Notes under the pieces: generated by a model | Databases searched by the model: none | What the model saw: the letters and a program-made list of their open reading frames with translations, nothing else | What the model was told of the DNA's origin: nothing | Translations under genes and position numbers: made by a program | In this document: piece by piece, positions 27,550-35,098 of the stretch | How positions within the stretch are numbered: position 1 is the first letter of the stretch | Layout: the number at the start of each line of letters is the position of its first letter | Source: Bifidobacterium sp. ESL0728 | GTDB lineage: Bacteria > Actinomycetota > Actinomycetes > Actinomycetales > Bifidobacteriaceae | DNA: 64,000 nucleotides | Direction of reading: 5' to 3' | NCBI RefSeq assembly: GCF_029392015.1 | Contig: NZ_CP113925.1 | Span: forward strand, 2,418,001-2,482,000

Positions 27550-27768
27550 AACTTGACACTTTACTGAACACCTACTGAACAATGTGGTCAGTTAAGCGGT
27601 CAGTTAAGCGGTCAGTTAAGCAGCAAGTTAAGCGGTCAGTCCACGACGCATTCCCGCAAATAACGAACAGAAACCGCCAAATTCCAACGCTACCAAGCTT
27701 GACACTTAACTTACCACTTACTGAACAATGTGGTAAGTTAAGTGGTAAGTTAAGTGTCAAGTTAAACG
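27550..27768. repeat. Left copy of iteron-rich repeat flanking the AlbA_2 gene
   Basis: Two clusters are each centred on CTGAACAATGTGGT(C/A)AG (27575-27591 and 27721-27737). To the right of the first core the 12-bp unit GGTCAGTTAAGC runs head to tail at 27586, 27598, 27610, 27622 (one variant) and 27634 (partial). After the second core GGTAAGTTAAGT repeats at 27732 and 27744, with a variant at 27756. Left of each core are inverted copies (ACTGAACACCT). The clusters are joined by a 44-bp segment (27645-27688) that recurs on the far side of the gene. The remainder of 27303-27549 holds the promoter region of the BspA-type gene and nothing else I can name. Confidence 0.88.
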
Positions 27769-27788
27769 ACGGGCGGCGAAATTTCAAT

Positions 27789-29270
27789 ATGGACGAAGAC
27801 GAACTCCAATCGCTCATTGCTTCCATGAGACAAATCGGCAGCGATACCCAGACTTGCGAGGTCAAGGAAAGCGTCAGTAAAATCCCCAAGACCCTCGTCG
27901 AGACCCTTTCCGCATTCTCCAACGGCGATGGCGGCGTCATCGTGCTCGGGGTTTCGGAAAGAAACGGGTTCACCGTTGCCCCCGATTTCAATGCCCGGAA
28001 GATGCGAGATGCCTTGATTTCCCAATGCAACAAACTGACCCCCGTCGTACGTCCGAATGTCACCATACTTCCTCTTGATGGCTCTCAGGTGGTATGTGCG
28101 GAAATCCCTGAAATACAGCCGAAAGACAAACCCTGTTTTATTACGGAAAGAGGCCGATACCAAGGTTCTTTCATCCGCACCGGAGACGGGGATATGAGGC
28201 TGAGCAACTATGAAATAGACAGGCTTCTAGAAGAACAGACGCAACCCAACTTCGATGACGATATCGTCGAGAATGCAACGACAAAAGACCTCGACAAAAA
28301 GCTCGTTACCGGGTTCATCGATCGGCAACGCGAATTGCATCCACGCATTCTGGGCGCGAAAAGCGACGAGACCATTCTGCTGGATCTTCACGTCCTGCGC
28401 AAGGACACGAGCGGCCGTGTGCACCCGACGCTTGCAGGATTGCTGGCGCTTGGCGAATTCCCACAGAAGTTCTTCCCCCGACTCAACGTCACCTTCACCG
28501 CCTTCCCTGGAACCACCAAAACCGAGCGGACAAGCGACGGCCGACGTTTTCTCGATACGCAAACCATCATCGGCCCGATACCTGCCATGGTGGCGGATAC
28601 ATTGGCGGCAGTGGCACGAAACAGCAGAACGGGCGCTGTCATCGAAGGCGCTTTCCGTAAAGATGTGGCCGACTACCCCGCTGGCGCAGTAAGGGAAGCA
28701 ATATCCAACGCTCTTATGCATCGCGACTATTCCCCGGATTCACGCGGCTCACAGGTACAAGTGAACCTTTATGCGGACCGGTTGGAAATCCTCAACCCAG
28801 GAGGCTTGTTCGGAGCAGTGACCATACGGACCCTTGGCAAAGAGGGCGTCTCGGCCTCTAGGAACCAATGGCTTTCCAACATTCTCGAAACGACGCCTTA
28901 CCCGGGTGGAGGCTATGTCGTCGAGAACCGAGGAACGGGTTATCGGGAGATTGAGGATCAACTTCAGCAGGCCTTCATGGCGCCACCTCGTCCGAAGGAT
29001 TCCATAGCGTATTTCAGCCTCACCATGGACAAACGCAGAATCACAGCGGAAGAGGCCAGGCCCGATTCCGGAACCGACGTCGAACATGCCATACGCCAAA
29101 TGCTGCAGACGCATCAATCGGTTTCTGCAAGGGAGCTGAAGGAGGCTTCCGGCCTATCGAAAACAACCATCAATAACCACTTGCGAGCGTTAATCAAGCA
29201 AAAGGTGATCGAGCCGACGGAACCTGCAAGAAGCCCCAAGCAGCGCTATCGTCTTGCTGGGCATGAATGA
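27789..29270 (+). CDS. AlbA_2/Schlafen-type ATP-binding putative transcriptional regulator
   Basis: This 493-aa protein matches the COG2865 family: an N-terminal AlbA_2 (Schlafen-like) domain (EVKESVSKIPKTLVETLSAFSNGDGGVIVLGV, about 24-60), a HATPase-like central domain (PAGAVREAISNALMHRDYS, about 298-316; LEILNPGGLFG, about 334) and a C-terminal winged helix (SARELKEASGLSKTTINNHL, about 442-461). The frame opens at 27582, but its first 69 codons are the iteron repeats (KRSVKRSVKQQV), so the ATG at 27789 is the sensible start. Family members are predicted DNA-binding regulators, some tied to phage defence or mobile DNA; no firm role is known. The gene sits alone between near-duplicate repeat blocks, suggesting autoregulation or a cassette. 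Confidence 0.85.
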   Translation: MDEDELQSLIASMRQIGSDTQTCEVKESVSKIPKTLVETLSAFSNGDGGVIVLGVSERNGFTVAPDFNARKMRDALISQCNKLTPVVRPNVTILPLDGSQVVCAEIPEIQPKDKPCFITERGRYQGSFIRTGDGDMRLSNYEIDRLLEEQTQPNFDDDIVENATTKDLDKKLVTGFIDRQRELHPRILGAKSDETILLDLHVLRKDTSGRVHPTLAGLLALGEFPQKFFPRLNVTFTAFPGTTKTERTSDGRRFLDTQTIIGPIPAMVADTLAAVARNSRTGAVIEGAFRKDVADYPAGAVREAISNALMHRDYSPDSRGSQVQVNLYADRLEILNPGGLFGAVTIRTLGKEGVSASRNQWLSNILETTPYPGGGYVVENRGTGYREIEDQLQQAFMAPPRPKDSIAYFSLTMDKRRITAEEARPDSGTDVEHAIRQMLQTHQSVSARELKEASGLSKTTINNHLRALIKQKVIEPTEPARSPKQRYRLAGHE

Positions 29271-29299
29271 TCCGCCATCGCCGGACAAGCTGACCACCA

Positions 29300-29487
29300 A
29301 CTTGACACCTACTGAACACCTAACTGAACAATGTGGTCAGTTAGGTGGTCAGTTAAGCAGTCAGCCCATGACGCATTTCCGCAAATAACGAACAGAAACC
29401 GCCAAATTCCAACACTTATTGAACTTGACACCTACTGAACACCTACTGAACAATGTGGTCAGTTAAGTGGCAAGTTGATGGTAAGTC
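29300..29487. repeat. Right copy of iteron-rich repeat flanking the AlbA_2 gene
   Basis: Cores CTGAACAATGTGGTCAG lie at 29324-29340 and 29446-29462, joined by a segment (29370-29413) that matches 27645-27688 at 43 of 44 positions. The core-to-core distance is 122 bp here and 146 bp in the left copy. The difference of 24 bp equals two 12-bp iterons, which the right copy lacks. Both copies have the same orientation, so they are direct repeats of about 190-215 bp flanking one gene. Confidence 0.88.
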
Positions 29488-29513
29488 CAGAACGATAGCC
29501 ATTGACGGAAACG

Positions 29514-29557
29514 AAGAAGCCGCTCACTGCGAGTAACCTCGCAATAAACGGCTTCTT
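29514..29557. terminator. Two-stage hairpin between convergent genes
   Basis: The outer stem AAGAAGCCG/CGGCTTCTT (29514-29522 with 29549-29557) encloses an inner stem TGCGAG/CTCGCA with a TAAC loop. It lies between the plus-strand AlbA_2 gene and the minus-strand exporter gene and may serve both. The U-tract is weak on both sides. Confidence 0.55.
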
Positions 29558-29667
29558 GTTATATCTTGTTATATAAAGCGCCTTGTCCTCAAACCGAACC
29601 AAATAGCAAACAGCTTGGCGGGCCGATGCGCACTCCGGACTTGATAAAAACGGACGGCAGCGGGTGC

Positions 29668-31503
29668 TTACGCGACCAGCGTCGAGAACTGGCTGTTGTA
29701 GAGGTCGGCGTAGAAGCCACCCTTCTTCAGCAGCTCGTCATGCGTGCCACGTTCGACGATGTCGCCGTGGTTCATCACCAGGATCATGTCGGCGTCCTTG
29801 ATGGTCGAGAGACGGTGCGCAATCACGAAGCTCGTGCGGCCCACGGTCAGGTCGTCCATCGCCTTCTGAATCAGCTCCTCCGTACGGGTATCGACCGACG
29901 AGGTGGCCTCGTCCAAAATCAGGATCGGAGCATCCTGCACCATCGCGCGGGCGATCGTCAGCAACTGACGCTGGCCCTGCGAAAGCGAGGAATTGTCGTC
30001 AAGCACGGTGTCGTACCCCTGCGGCAGCGAACGCACGTAATGGTCAAGCCCGACGGCCTTGCAAGCGTCCTCGATCTGCTGGTCGGTGACGCCCTTCTTG
30101 GCGTAGGCGACGTTCTCCTTGACCGTTCCGCGGAAGACCCACGTGTCCTGCAAGACCATCGAGAACTGCTGGTGCACGTTGGCGCGGGGAACCGTGGAGG
30201 TGTCGATGCCGTCGATATACATGGCCCCGCCGTCGATGTCGTAGAAACGCATCAGGAGGTTGACCATGGTGGACTTGCCGGCACCGGTCGGGCCGACGAT
30301 GGCGACCTTCTGGCCGGCCTTCACGGACGCCGAGAAGTCGTGAATGATCGGCTTTCCGGGCTCATAGCCGAAGCTGACGTCCTTGAACTCGACGTCGCCA
30401 CGCACGCGCGTGGGCTTGCCGGTCTTGGGGTCGCGGCCGAGCAGCGCGGGCTTCTTGGACTCGTCGCTCATCTCGGGCTCCTCAAGGAAGCCGAAGACGC
30501 GTTCGGAAGCGGCGGCGCAACGCTGCAGGTTCTGGAAGGCCTGCGCGAACTGCGAAAGCGGCTGGGTGAAGAGGCGGACGTACATCATGAAGGCCACGAT
30601 GACGCCGAACTCGATCTTGCCGTTGATGGCGAGCGCACCGCCGACAATGCAGACCGCGACGAAGCTCAGGTTGCCGATCATGTTCATCATCGGGCCCATC
30701 AGGCCGGAGAGGAACTGGCTCTTCCACGCGGAATCGTAGAGGTCGTTATTGTACTTCTCAAAGCGGCGGATGGAGTCGGCCTCGCCGTTGTACGCCTTGA
30801 CGACGATATGGCCGGAGTACATTTCTTCCACGTGACCGTTGACGTCGCCGAGCGCAATCTGCTGGCGGGCGAAGTATTTCTGGGAATAGTGCATGATGAG
30901 CATCATGATGACGACACCAAGAATCGAAACTCCAATCGCGCACAGCGTCATGAGCACGTTGTTGTAGAACATCATCACGAGCGAGCCGACGAAGAGCGTG
31001 ATCGAGGTGATCAGCATGCCCAACGACTGCCCCAGCGTCTGGCCTATGGCGTCGACGTCGTTGGTGATGCGCGAGAGCACGTCGCCGAAGCTGGTGTGGT
31101 CGAAGTACTTGAGCGGCAGCTTGTTGATCTTGTCGGAGATCGACTTGCGCAGGCTTTGGCCGATGCGCTGGGTAACGGTGGCCATCATCCAGTGCTGCGC
31201 GTAGCCCAAGATGGCGTAGCCGGCGTAGAGACCGACCAGAAGCCATGCGATGCGCGTGACCTCACCCATATCGACCGCGCCCATCACGGGCTTGCCGTGC
31301 ACCAGGGCGGGCAGGCCCTTGGCGATGGCGTTGGTCATGTTCTTCAGTTGATCCGGCCCGATGATCTGGCAGATGGTGCCGGCGGCGCCCAAGACGAGCG
31401 CAATGATGATGACGGGCAGGTATTTGCGGCAGTAACGCACCAGTTTGAGCATCACTCCGCCGAAATCAGCCGGCTTTTCGACCGGTCCCCTCATTCTTGG
31501 CAT
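29668..31503 (-). CDS. ABC exporter half-transporter, canonical ATPase site
   Basis: This 611-aa membrane-ATPase fusion has six helices (about 20-310) followed by a nucleotide-binding domain. Walker A reads GPTGAGKST, the Q-loop is VLQDTW, the signature is LSQGQ (with Gln in place of the second Gly) and Walker B plus catalytic Glu is ILILDEATSS; the switch His is in FVIAHRLST. It pairs with the protein encoded just upstream, whose Walker B ends in Asp, forming a heterodimeric multidrug or lipid/peptide exporter of the TM287/288 or BmrCD type. It is the distal gene of the MarR-controlled set. A decayed copy of its 3' end lies at 23410-23540. Confidence 0.95.
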   Translation of the reverse strand: MPRMRGPVEKPADFGGVMLKLVRYCRKYLPVIIIALVLGAAGTICQIIGPDQLKNMTNAIAKGLPALVHGKPVMGAVDMGEVTRIAWLLVGLYAGYAILGYAQHWMMATVTQRIGQSLRKSISDKINKLPLKYFDHTSFGDVLSRITNDVDAIGQTLGQSLGMLITSITLFVGSLVMMFYNNVLMTLCAIGVSILGVVIMMLIMHYSQKYFARQQIALGDVNGHVEEMYSGHIVVKAYNGEADSIRRFEKYNNDLYDSAWKSQFLSGLMGPMMNMIGNLSFVAVCIVGGALAINGKIEFGVIVAFMMYVRLFTQPLSQFAQAFQNLQRCAAASERVFGFLEEPEMSDESKKPALLGRDPKTGKPTRVRGDVEFKDVSFGYEPGKPIIHDFSASVKAGQKVAIVGPTGAGKSTMVNLLMRFYDIDGGAMYIDGIDTSTVPRANVHQQFSMVLQDTWVFRGTVKENVAYAKKGVTDQQIEDACKAVGLDHYVRSLPQGYDTVLDDNSSLSQGQRQLLTIARAMVQDAPILILDEATSSVDTRTEELIQKAMDDLTVGRTSFVIAHRLSTIKDADMILVMNHGDIVERGTHDELLKKGGFYADLYNSQFSTLVA

Positions 31504-31566
31504 TTTGGCTACTTTCCTATTGATTCTTACGTTTTGTTTGTTTCAATTTCGATTTCATTGGTGCTG

Positions 31567-31733
31567 GGAAACGGACTCTAAGCGCGGGCCAAAGTCCGTT
31601 TACCAGCACAGCGTTGGCCGTGCTGCGTGGAAACGGACTCTAAGCCCGAATGAGAAGCCGTTTACCAGCAGCATCTACACAATCCTGCAGGGGAACGGAC
31701 TCTGAGCAAGCGCCAGATGCCGTTTTCAAGCAG
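31567..31733. repeat. Three palindromic units at an exact 62-bp period inside an operon
   Basis: GGAAACGGACTCTAAGC (third copy GGGAACGGACTCTGAGC) starts at 31567, 31629 and 31691. About 15-20 bp after each copy is a complementary arm, such as GTCCGTTTACCAGCA. In the first unit the two arms pair over about 16 positions with one mismatch. The array fills the gap between the two exporter subunit genes and is transcribed with them if they form one operon. Confidence 0.85.
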
Positions 31734-31744
31734 TAGACGCGAGA

Positions 31745-33604
31745 TTACGCGGCCAGTTCGTCGGGGCTCAGCTGGGACTCGGCGATCTCCTTATATACCT
31801 TGCAGGTCTTGAGTAGTTCCTTGTGCGTGCCTTCGCCTACGACCTTGCCGTCGTCGAGCACCACGATGGTGTCGGCGTCCATGATCGTGCCCACACGCTG
31901 GGCGACGATGAGCTTGGTGGACTCGGCGGCGTCTTTCTTCAGGGCGTCACGCACCGCACGGTCGGTTTTGAAGTCGAGCGCGCTGAACGAATCGTCGAAG
32001 ACCATAATCTCCGGGTGACGGTAGACGGCACGGGCGATGGAAAGCCGCTGCTTCTGACCACCGGAGACGTTGGAACCGCTTTGCGCGATGGGGGCTTCAT
32101 ACTCCCCGTCCATGCGCTCGATGAACTCGTCGGCCTGGGCGACCTCGCTGGACTCACGGACGTTCGCCATTTGCTCGGGCGTCAGTTCGTCGCGCTTGTC
32201 TTCGCCGGCGATCAGCGCCAGTTCGCGCTTGCGGCCCTTGGCGGTTGACGTGTCGGCCACCTCGACGGTTTCCGCATCGCCGGGCCGGTCGCCGTAGCTG
32301 ACATTCGACGCGACGGTGCCTTTGAACATCACCGACTGCTGCGGCACGTAACCGATCTTGTCGCGCAGATCCTTGATGTCGTAGTCCTTGACGTTGACGC
32401 CGTCGATCAAGACCTCACCCTCGGTGGCGTCGTAGAAACGCGGCACGAGGTTGACGAGCGTCGACTTGCCGGAACCGGTGGAACCGATGAAAGCGACGGT
32501 CTGCCCCTTCTTCGCGGTGAAGCTGATGTCTTTGAGCATTTCGTCGCGGGTATCCGGATAGGCAAAGCCAACGTTGCGGAATTCGACCGTGCCGGTCTCG
32601 CCGGGCTTGCCTTTCGTCAGCGTTCCGTTCTTGACGCTCGGCTCGGTATCGAGCACTTCCAGCACACGCTGGGCGGAGACGTCGGCGCGCGGCCAGAGCA
32701 CGAAGACCATGCTCAAGAGGAGGAAGGCCATGATGACCTGCATCGCGTAGCTGGAGAAGACGACCATGTTCGAGAAGTCGGTGAGTTTGGTGGCCGGCAG
32801 CTTCGCGTCCTTGATGAGGTAGGCGCCGATCCAGTAGATCGCCAGCCCCAGGCCGTTCATCACGCTCGACATGACCGGGTTCATCGCGGCCATCGCGCGG
32901 GTGGTGAACAGTTGGGTATTGGTCAAATCGTCGTTGACCTTGGCGAATTTGTTTTCCTGATAATCCTCGGCGTTGTAGGCGCGCACGACGCGCAGGCCGG
33001 TGAGGTTCTCGCGGGCGACGGCGTTGATGTTATCGGTCAGGCGCTGCATCGAACGGAACTTCGGCATCACCGCAATCATGATGATAATGACGAAAACCAG
33101 CATGACCGCAGTCGCGATGGCGGTGGCCACCGTCCACTCGAAGCCCTTACCGGCAATCTTGAAAATGGCCCAGACGGCCATAATCGGCGCTCGGAAGACC
33201 AGCAGCAAGCCCATGGTGATGAACATCTGGATTTGCGTGATGTCGTTGGTGGAGCGGGTGATCAGCGAGGCCGTGGAGAACTTGCTCATCTCGGCCGGGC
33301 CGAAGGATTCGACCTTGCGGAACTCAAGCGAACGCAGACGCTGGCTGAACGAGGCGCCGACGCGGGCCATGAAGTAGCCGACGACGATGGAACAGATCAC
33401 CGAGCCCAGAGAGACGAGCAGCATCTTGCCGCCCTCTTTGAAGATGTCGATCATCTCGCTGCCCGGCGTCTCGACGAGCGCCGTGACCTTTGACATGTAG
33501 TCCGGCAGCTTCAGGTCGAAAAAGACCTGCCCTGCGATGAACGCAAGGCTCAGCAGCATCTGCCCGATCTCCGTTTTGGAGAGATATTTGCTGATGCGAA
33601 GCAT
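31745..33604 (-). CDS. ABC exporter half-transporter, degenerate ATPase site
   Basis: This 619-aa subunit has six helices and an ATPase domain: Walker A GSTGSGKST, Q-loop VPQQSV, signature VSGGQKQRLS. Walker B is IMVFDDSFSALD, so the catalytic Glu is Asp, and the switch position reads IVAQRVGT, with Gln instead of His. Heterodimeric exporters typically combine one consensus and one such degenerate site. Between the Q-loop and the signature it has an extra charged stretch of about 40 residues (RKRELALIAGEDKRDELTP). It follows the MarR gene and precedes its partner; the 240-bp gap to the partner is filled by the 62-bp repeat array. Confidence 0.95.
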   Translation of the reverse strand: MLRISKYLSKTEIGQMLLSLAFIAGQVFFDLKLPDYMSKVTALVETPGSEMIDIFKEGGKMLLVSLGSVICSIVVGYFMARVGASFSQRLRSLEFRKVESFGPAEMSKFSTASLITRSTNDITQIQMFITMGLLLVFRAPIMAVWAIFKIAGKGFEWTVATAIATAVMLVFVIIIMIAVMPKFRSMQRLTDNINAVARENLTGLRVVRAYNAEDYQENKFAKVNDDLTNTQLFTTRAMAAMNPVMSSVMNGLGLAIYWIGAYLIKDAKLPATKLTDFSNMVVFSSYAMQVIMAFLLLSMVFVLWPRADVSAQRVLEVLDTEPSVKNGTLTKGKPGETGTVEFRNVGFAYPDTRDEMLKDISFTAKKGQTVAFIGSTGSGKSTLVNLVPRFYDATEGEVLIDGVNVKDYDIKDLRDKIGYVPQQSVMFKGTVASNVSYGDRPGDAETVEVADTSTAKGRKRELALIAGEDKRDELTPEQMANVRESSEVAQADEFIERMDGEYEAPIAQSGSNVSGGQKQRLSIARAVYRHPEIMVFDDSFSALDFKTDRAVRDALKKDAAESTKLIVAQRVGTIMDADTIVVLDDGKVVGEGTHKELLKTCKVYKEIAESQLSPDELAA

Positions 33605-33776
33605 GAATCCCCTTCCGTGTGTTTCTTGGCCCCGGAGTCGTAATTACCGAGCACCCATAATGATTAACGATGTTAGATGTTTTATTGACTGAACGTACAA
33701 TACTCGTGGCCGCTGGATGATGCCTGCTTTTCACCCAACGCGTAGGAATCGTTGGCGCAAAGGCAATATCAACCCT

Positions 33777-34289
33777 TTATTTATCGAGTATTTGTTGTTT
33801 ATCGTCTTGCTCACGCTTGACAGCGAACGCCTTGTTGACTTCTTCGGCGGTGGGCCTGGGAGCGCCGGGCTTGCACACCGACATATAGGTCATGAATTCC
33901 TGCGCAAGGTCGACGAACTCGCGGGTGCGGCGCTCCCCCATCTGAGAAAAGATCCAGCGCACCACAGAATCGATGTCATCGCGGTCGTGCTCGGCCTGAG
34001 CGGTGCCTTTCGGCGTCAGCGAAACGAGGATATTGCGGCGATCATGATCGTCAATTTTCCGCGTGACGTAGCCCTTTTTCTCCATAGAGCCGAGCAATGC
34101 CGAAATCCGGCCGGAGCTGGCGTGCAAGGCCTCGGCCAGACGTGAGGGAGTCTGCGTGCCGTGTTTGAGCAGATGGCGCAGCACAAACGGCTCACCTTTG
34201 CCTGCGCCCTCGACTTGGTGCCACATGGCCGATTTGTTGCCATGCACCGTATCACGCAGCGATTGAAGCGCTTCTTGTTCGAATCCCAT
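33777..34289 (-). CDS. MarR family transcriptional regulator
   Basis: This 170-aa protein has the winged-helix MarR core: HLLKHGTQTPSRLAEALHASSGRISALLGSMEKKGYVTRKID (about 38-79) with the DxRxxxxxLT wing (DHDRRNILVSLTPKG). Such dimers usually repress exporters and are released by phenolic or lipophilic ligands. It is the first gene of a likely operon with the two exporter subunits (172 bp to the next start). A palindrome at 34337-34354, about 50 bp upstream of its start, is a candidate autoregulatory operator. The C-terminal 50 residues are polar and rather long for the family. Confidence 0.9.
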   Translation of the reverse strand: MGFEQEALQSLRDTVHGNKSAMWHQVEGAGKGEPFVLRHLLKHGTQTPSRLAEALHASSGRISALLGSMEKKGYVTRKIDDHDRRNILVSLTPKGTAQAEHDRDDIDSVVRWIFSQMGERRTREFVDLAQEFMTYMSVCKPGAPRPTAEEVNKAFAVKREQDDKQQILDK

Positions 34290-34321
34290 GACTATCCCGT
34301 TTCTGTCAATTTTGCTTACGC

Positions 34322-34359
34322 AATACTAACACCCATTAATAGCTAACACTATTAGTATT
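34322..34359. promoter_or_regulatory. Nested palindrome, candidate MarR operator
   Basis: TAATAG-CTAACA-CTATTA (34337-34354) is a perfect 6+6+6 inverted repeat, enclosed by a wider pair AATACTAA (34322-34329) and TTAGTATT (34352-34359). It lies 33-70 bp upstream of the marR-like start, where a MarR dimer would block transcription. A related TTAACGATGTTAG stretch occurs near 33662-33675, before the first exporter gene. Confidence 0.6.
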
Positions 34360-34415
34360 TCACCAAATGTGAAGAACATCATATCGTCAGAAATTTTCGC
34401 AGAGACAATAAAAAA

Positions 34416-34442
34416 CCACCCGCCGCATCAAGCGACGAGTGG
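34416..34442 (-). terminator. Rho-independent terminator of the small RHH gene
   Basis: On the minus strand CCACTCGTCGC pairs with GCGGCGGGTGG (11 bp, two G-U pairs) over a 5-nt loop and is followed by six U residues (34410-34415). It lies about 60 bp beyond the stop of the ribbon-helix-helix gene. Confidence 0.85.
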
Positions 34443-34500
34443 CAGGCGCCAACGCAATCTACACGTAGACGCAAAAAGTTTCGGAAACCTAAATCCGGAC

Positions 34501-34704
34501 TCAGGCCTTAGCGACCGGACGAAGATCAGCGTGATGGCGCTTCAGATACTCGCCAACCGCCTCGCGAATGAGTGCAGAAGGACGAACCTCTTCGTCGGCT
34601 GCGCCCGAAAGAACCCAATCAGCCAGCTCCGAGGTCGCGCGAACGCACCAAGTGCGCTCCTGAAGCTGACGAACTCCATGCTGTGCTTTAACTGCCTTAG
34701 CCAT
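34501..34704 (-). CDS. Small ribbon-helix-helix (antitoxin-like) protein, orphan
   Basis: This 67-aa protein has a short beta strand (RTWCVRATSELADWVLS) and a helix-turn-helix pair ending RPSALIREAVGEYLKRHH, typical of CopG/MetJ-type DNA-binding antitoxins. A very strong ribosome site (GGAGGTAGGAA) precedes the ATG. No toxin gene lies on either side: the gene has its own terminator downstream, and upstream is about 390 bp without genes. It may regulate itself through the palindrome at 34731-34745. It could be a solitary antitoxin that lost its partner, or a stand-alone regulator. Confidence 0.75.
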   Translation of the reverse strand: MAKAVKAQHGVRQLQERTWCVRATSELADWVLSGAADEEVRPSALIREAVGEYLKRHHADLRPVAKA

Positions 34705-34730
34705 TTCCTACCTCCGTTATATTCGTGAAT

Positions 34731-34745
34731 ATCTGTGTTACAGAT
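34731..34745. promoter_or_regulatory. Palindrome upstream of RHH gene, candidate autoregulatory site
   Basis: ATCTGT-GTT-ACAGAT is a perfect 6-bp inverted repeat with a 3-bp centre, 27 bp before the ATG of the RHH protein and next to an AT-rich -10-like stretch (TACAAT on the minus strand). The position fits control by a small dimeric repressor. Confidence 0.5.
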
Positions 34746-35098
34746 AGTTATATTGTATCACTTTTCCGGAAAACCGGAATAGCTTCTGATCCGATTTCGA
34801 ATCAGCTATCGTTGCACAAACTACATTGATGTAAGATTTCCCAACACCAATATATTTAAAGGTAATACTGTATTTCAATTTGTCAATTCCAAAACCAATA
34901 TTTCCAACGTTTTTGTTTTTATTTTCCGATAATAATTATCAGAAAACCCAACATTTGCAACACTTTCAAAGTACTCAAAATTGCTTAAAACCTTTTAAAA
35001 ATAATTCATGCTCACAGCATAATCTGCCTGAGACAAGAGATGCCGACTCCATCAAACGTTCTAACACACCATATTTGAGAATGTCGGCCGTTCTTCTT
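34746..35098. other. AT-rich gap between RHH gene and amino-acid permease
   Basis: About 350 bp strongly rich in A/T. It holds no gene and no clear hairpin for the permease that ends at 35099. Confidence 0.4.

Noticed and set aside
27582..27788. Upstream extension of the AlbA_2 gene by 69 codons
   Set aside because: The extension translates the iteron repeats (KRSVKRSVK) and the 44-bp spacer that recurs outside the gene, and the AlbA_2 domain begins after the ATG at 27789.
27550..29487. Insertion sequence
   Set aside because: The flanking repeats are direct, not inverted; there is no transposase signature (the protein has AlbA_2, HATPase-like and winged-helix regions) and no target-site duplication that I can define.
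34260..34290. tRNA-like TGTTCGAATCCC segment
   Set aside because: It is the reverse complement of the start of the MarR coding sequence, and no acceptor or anticodon arms surround it.
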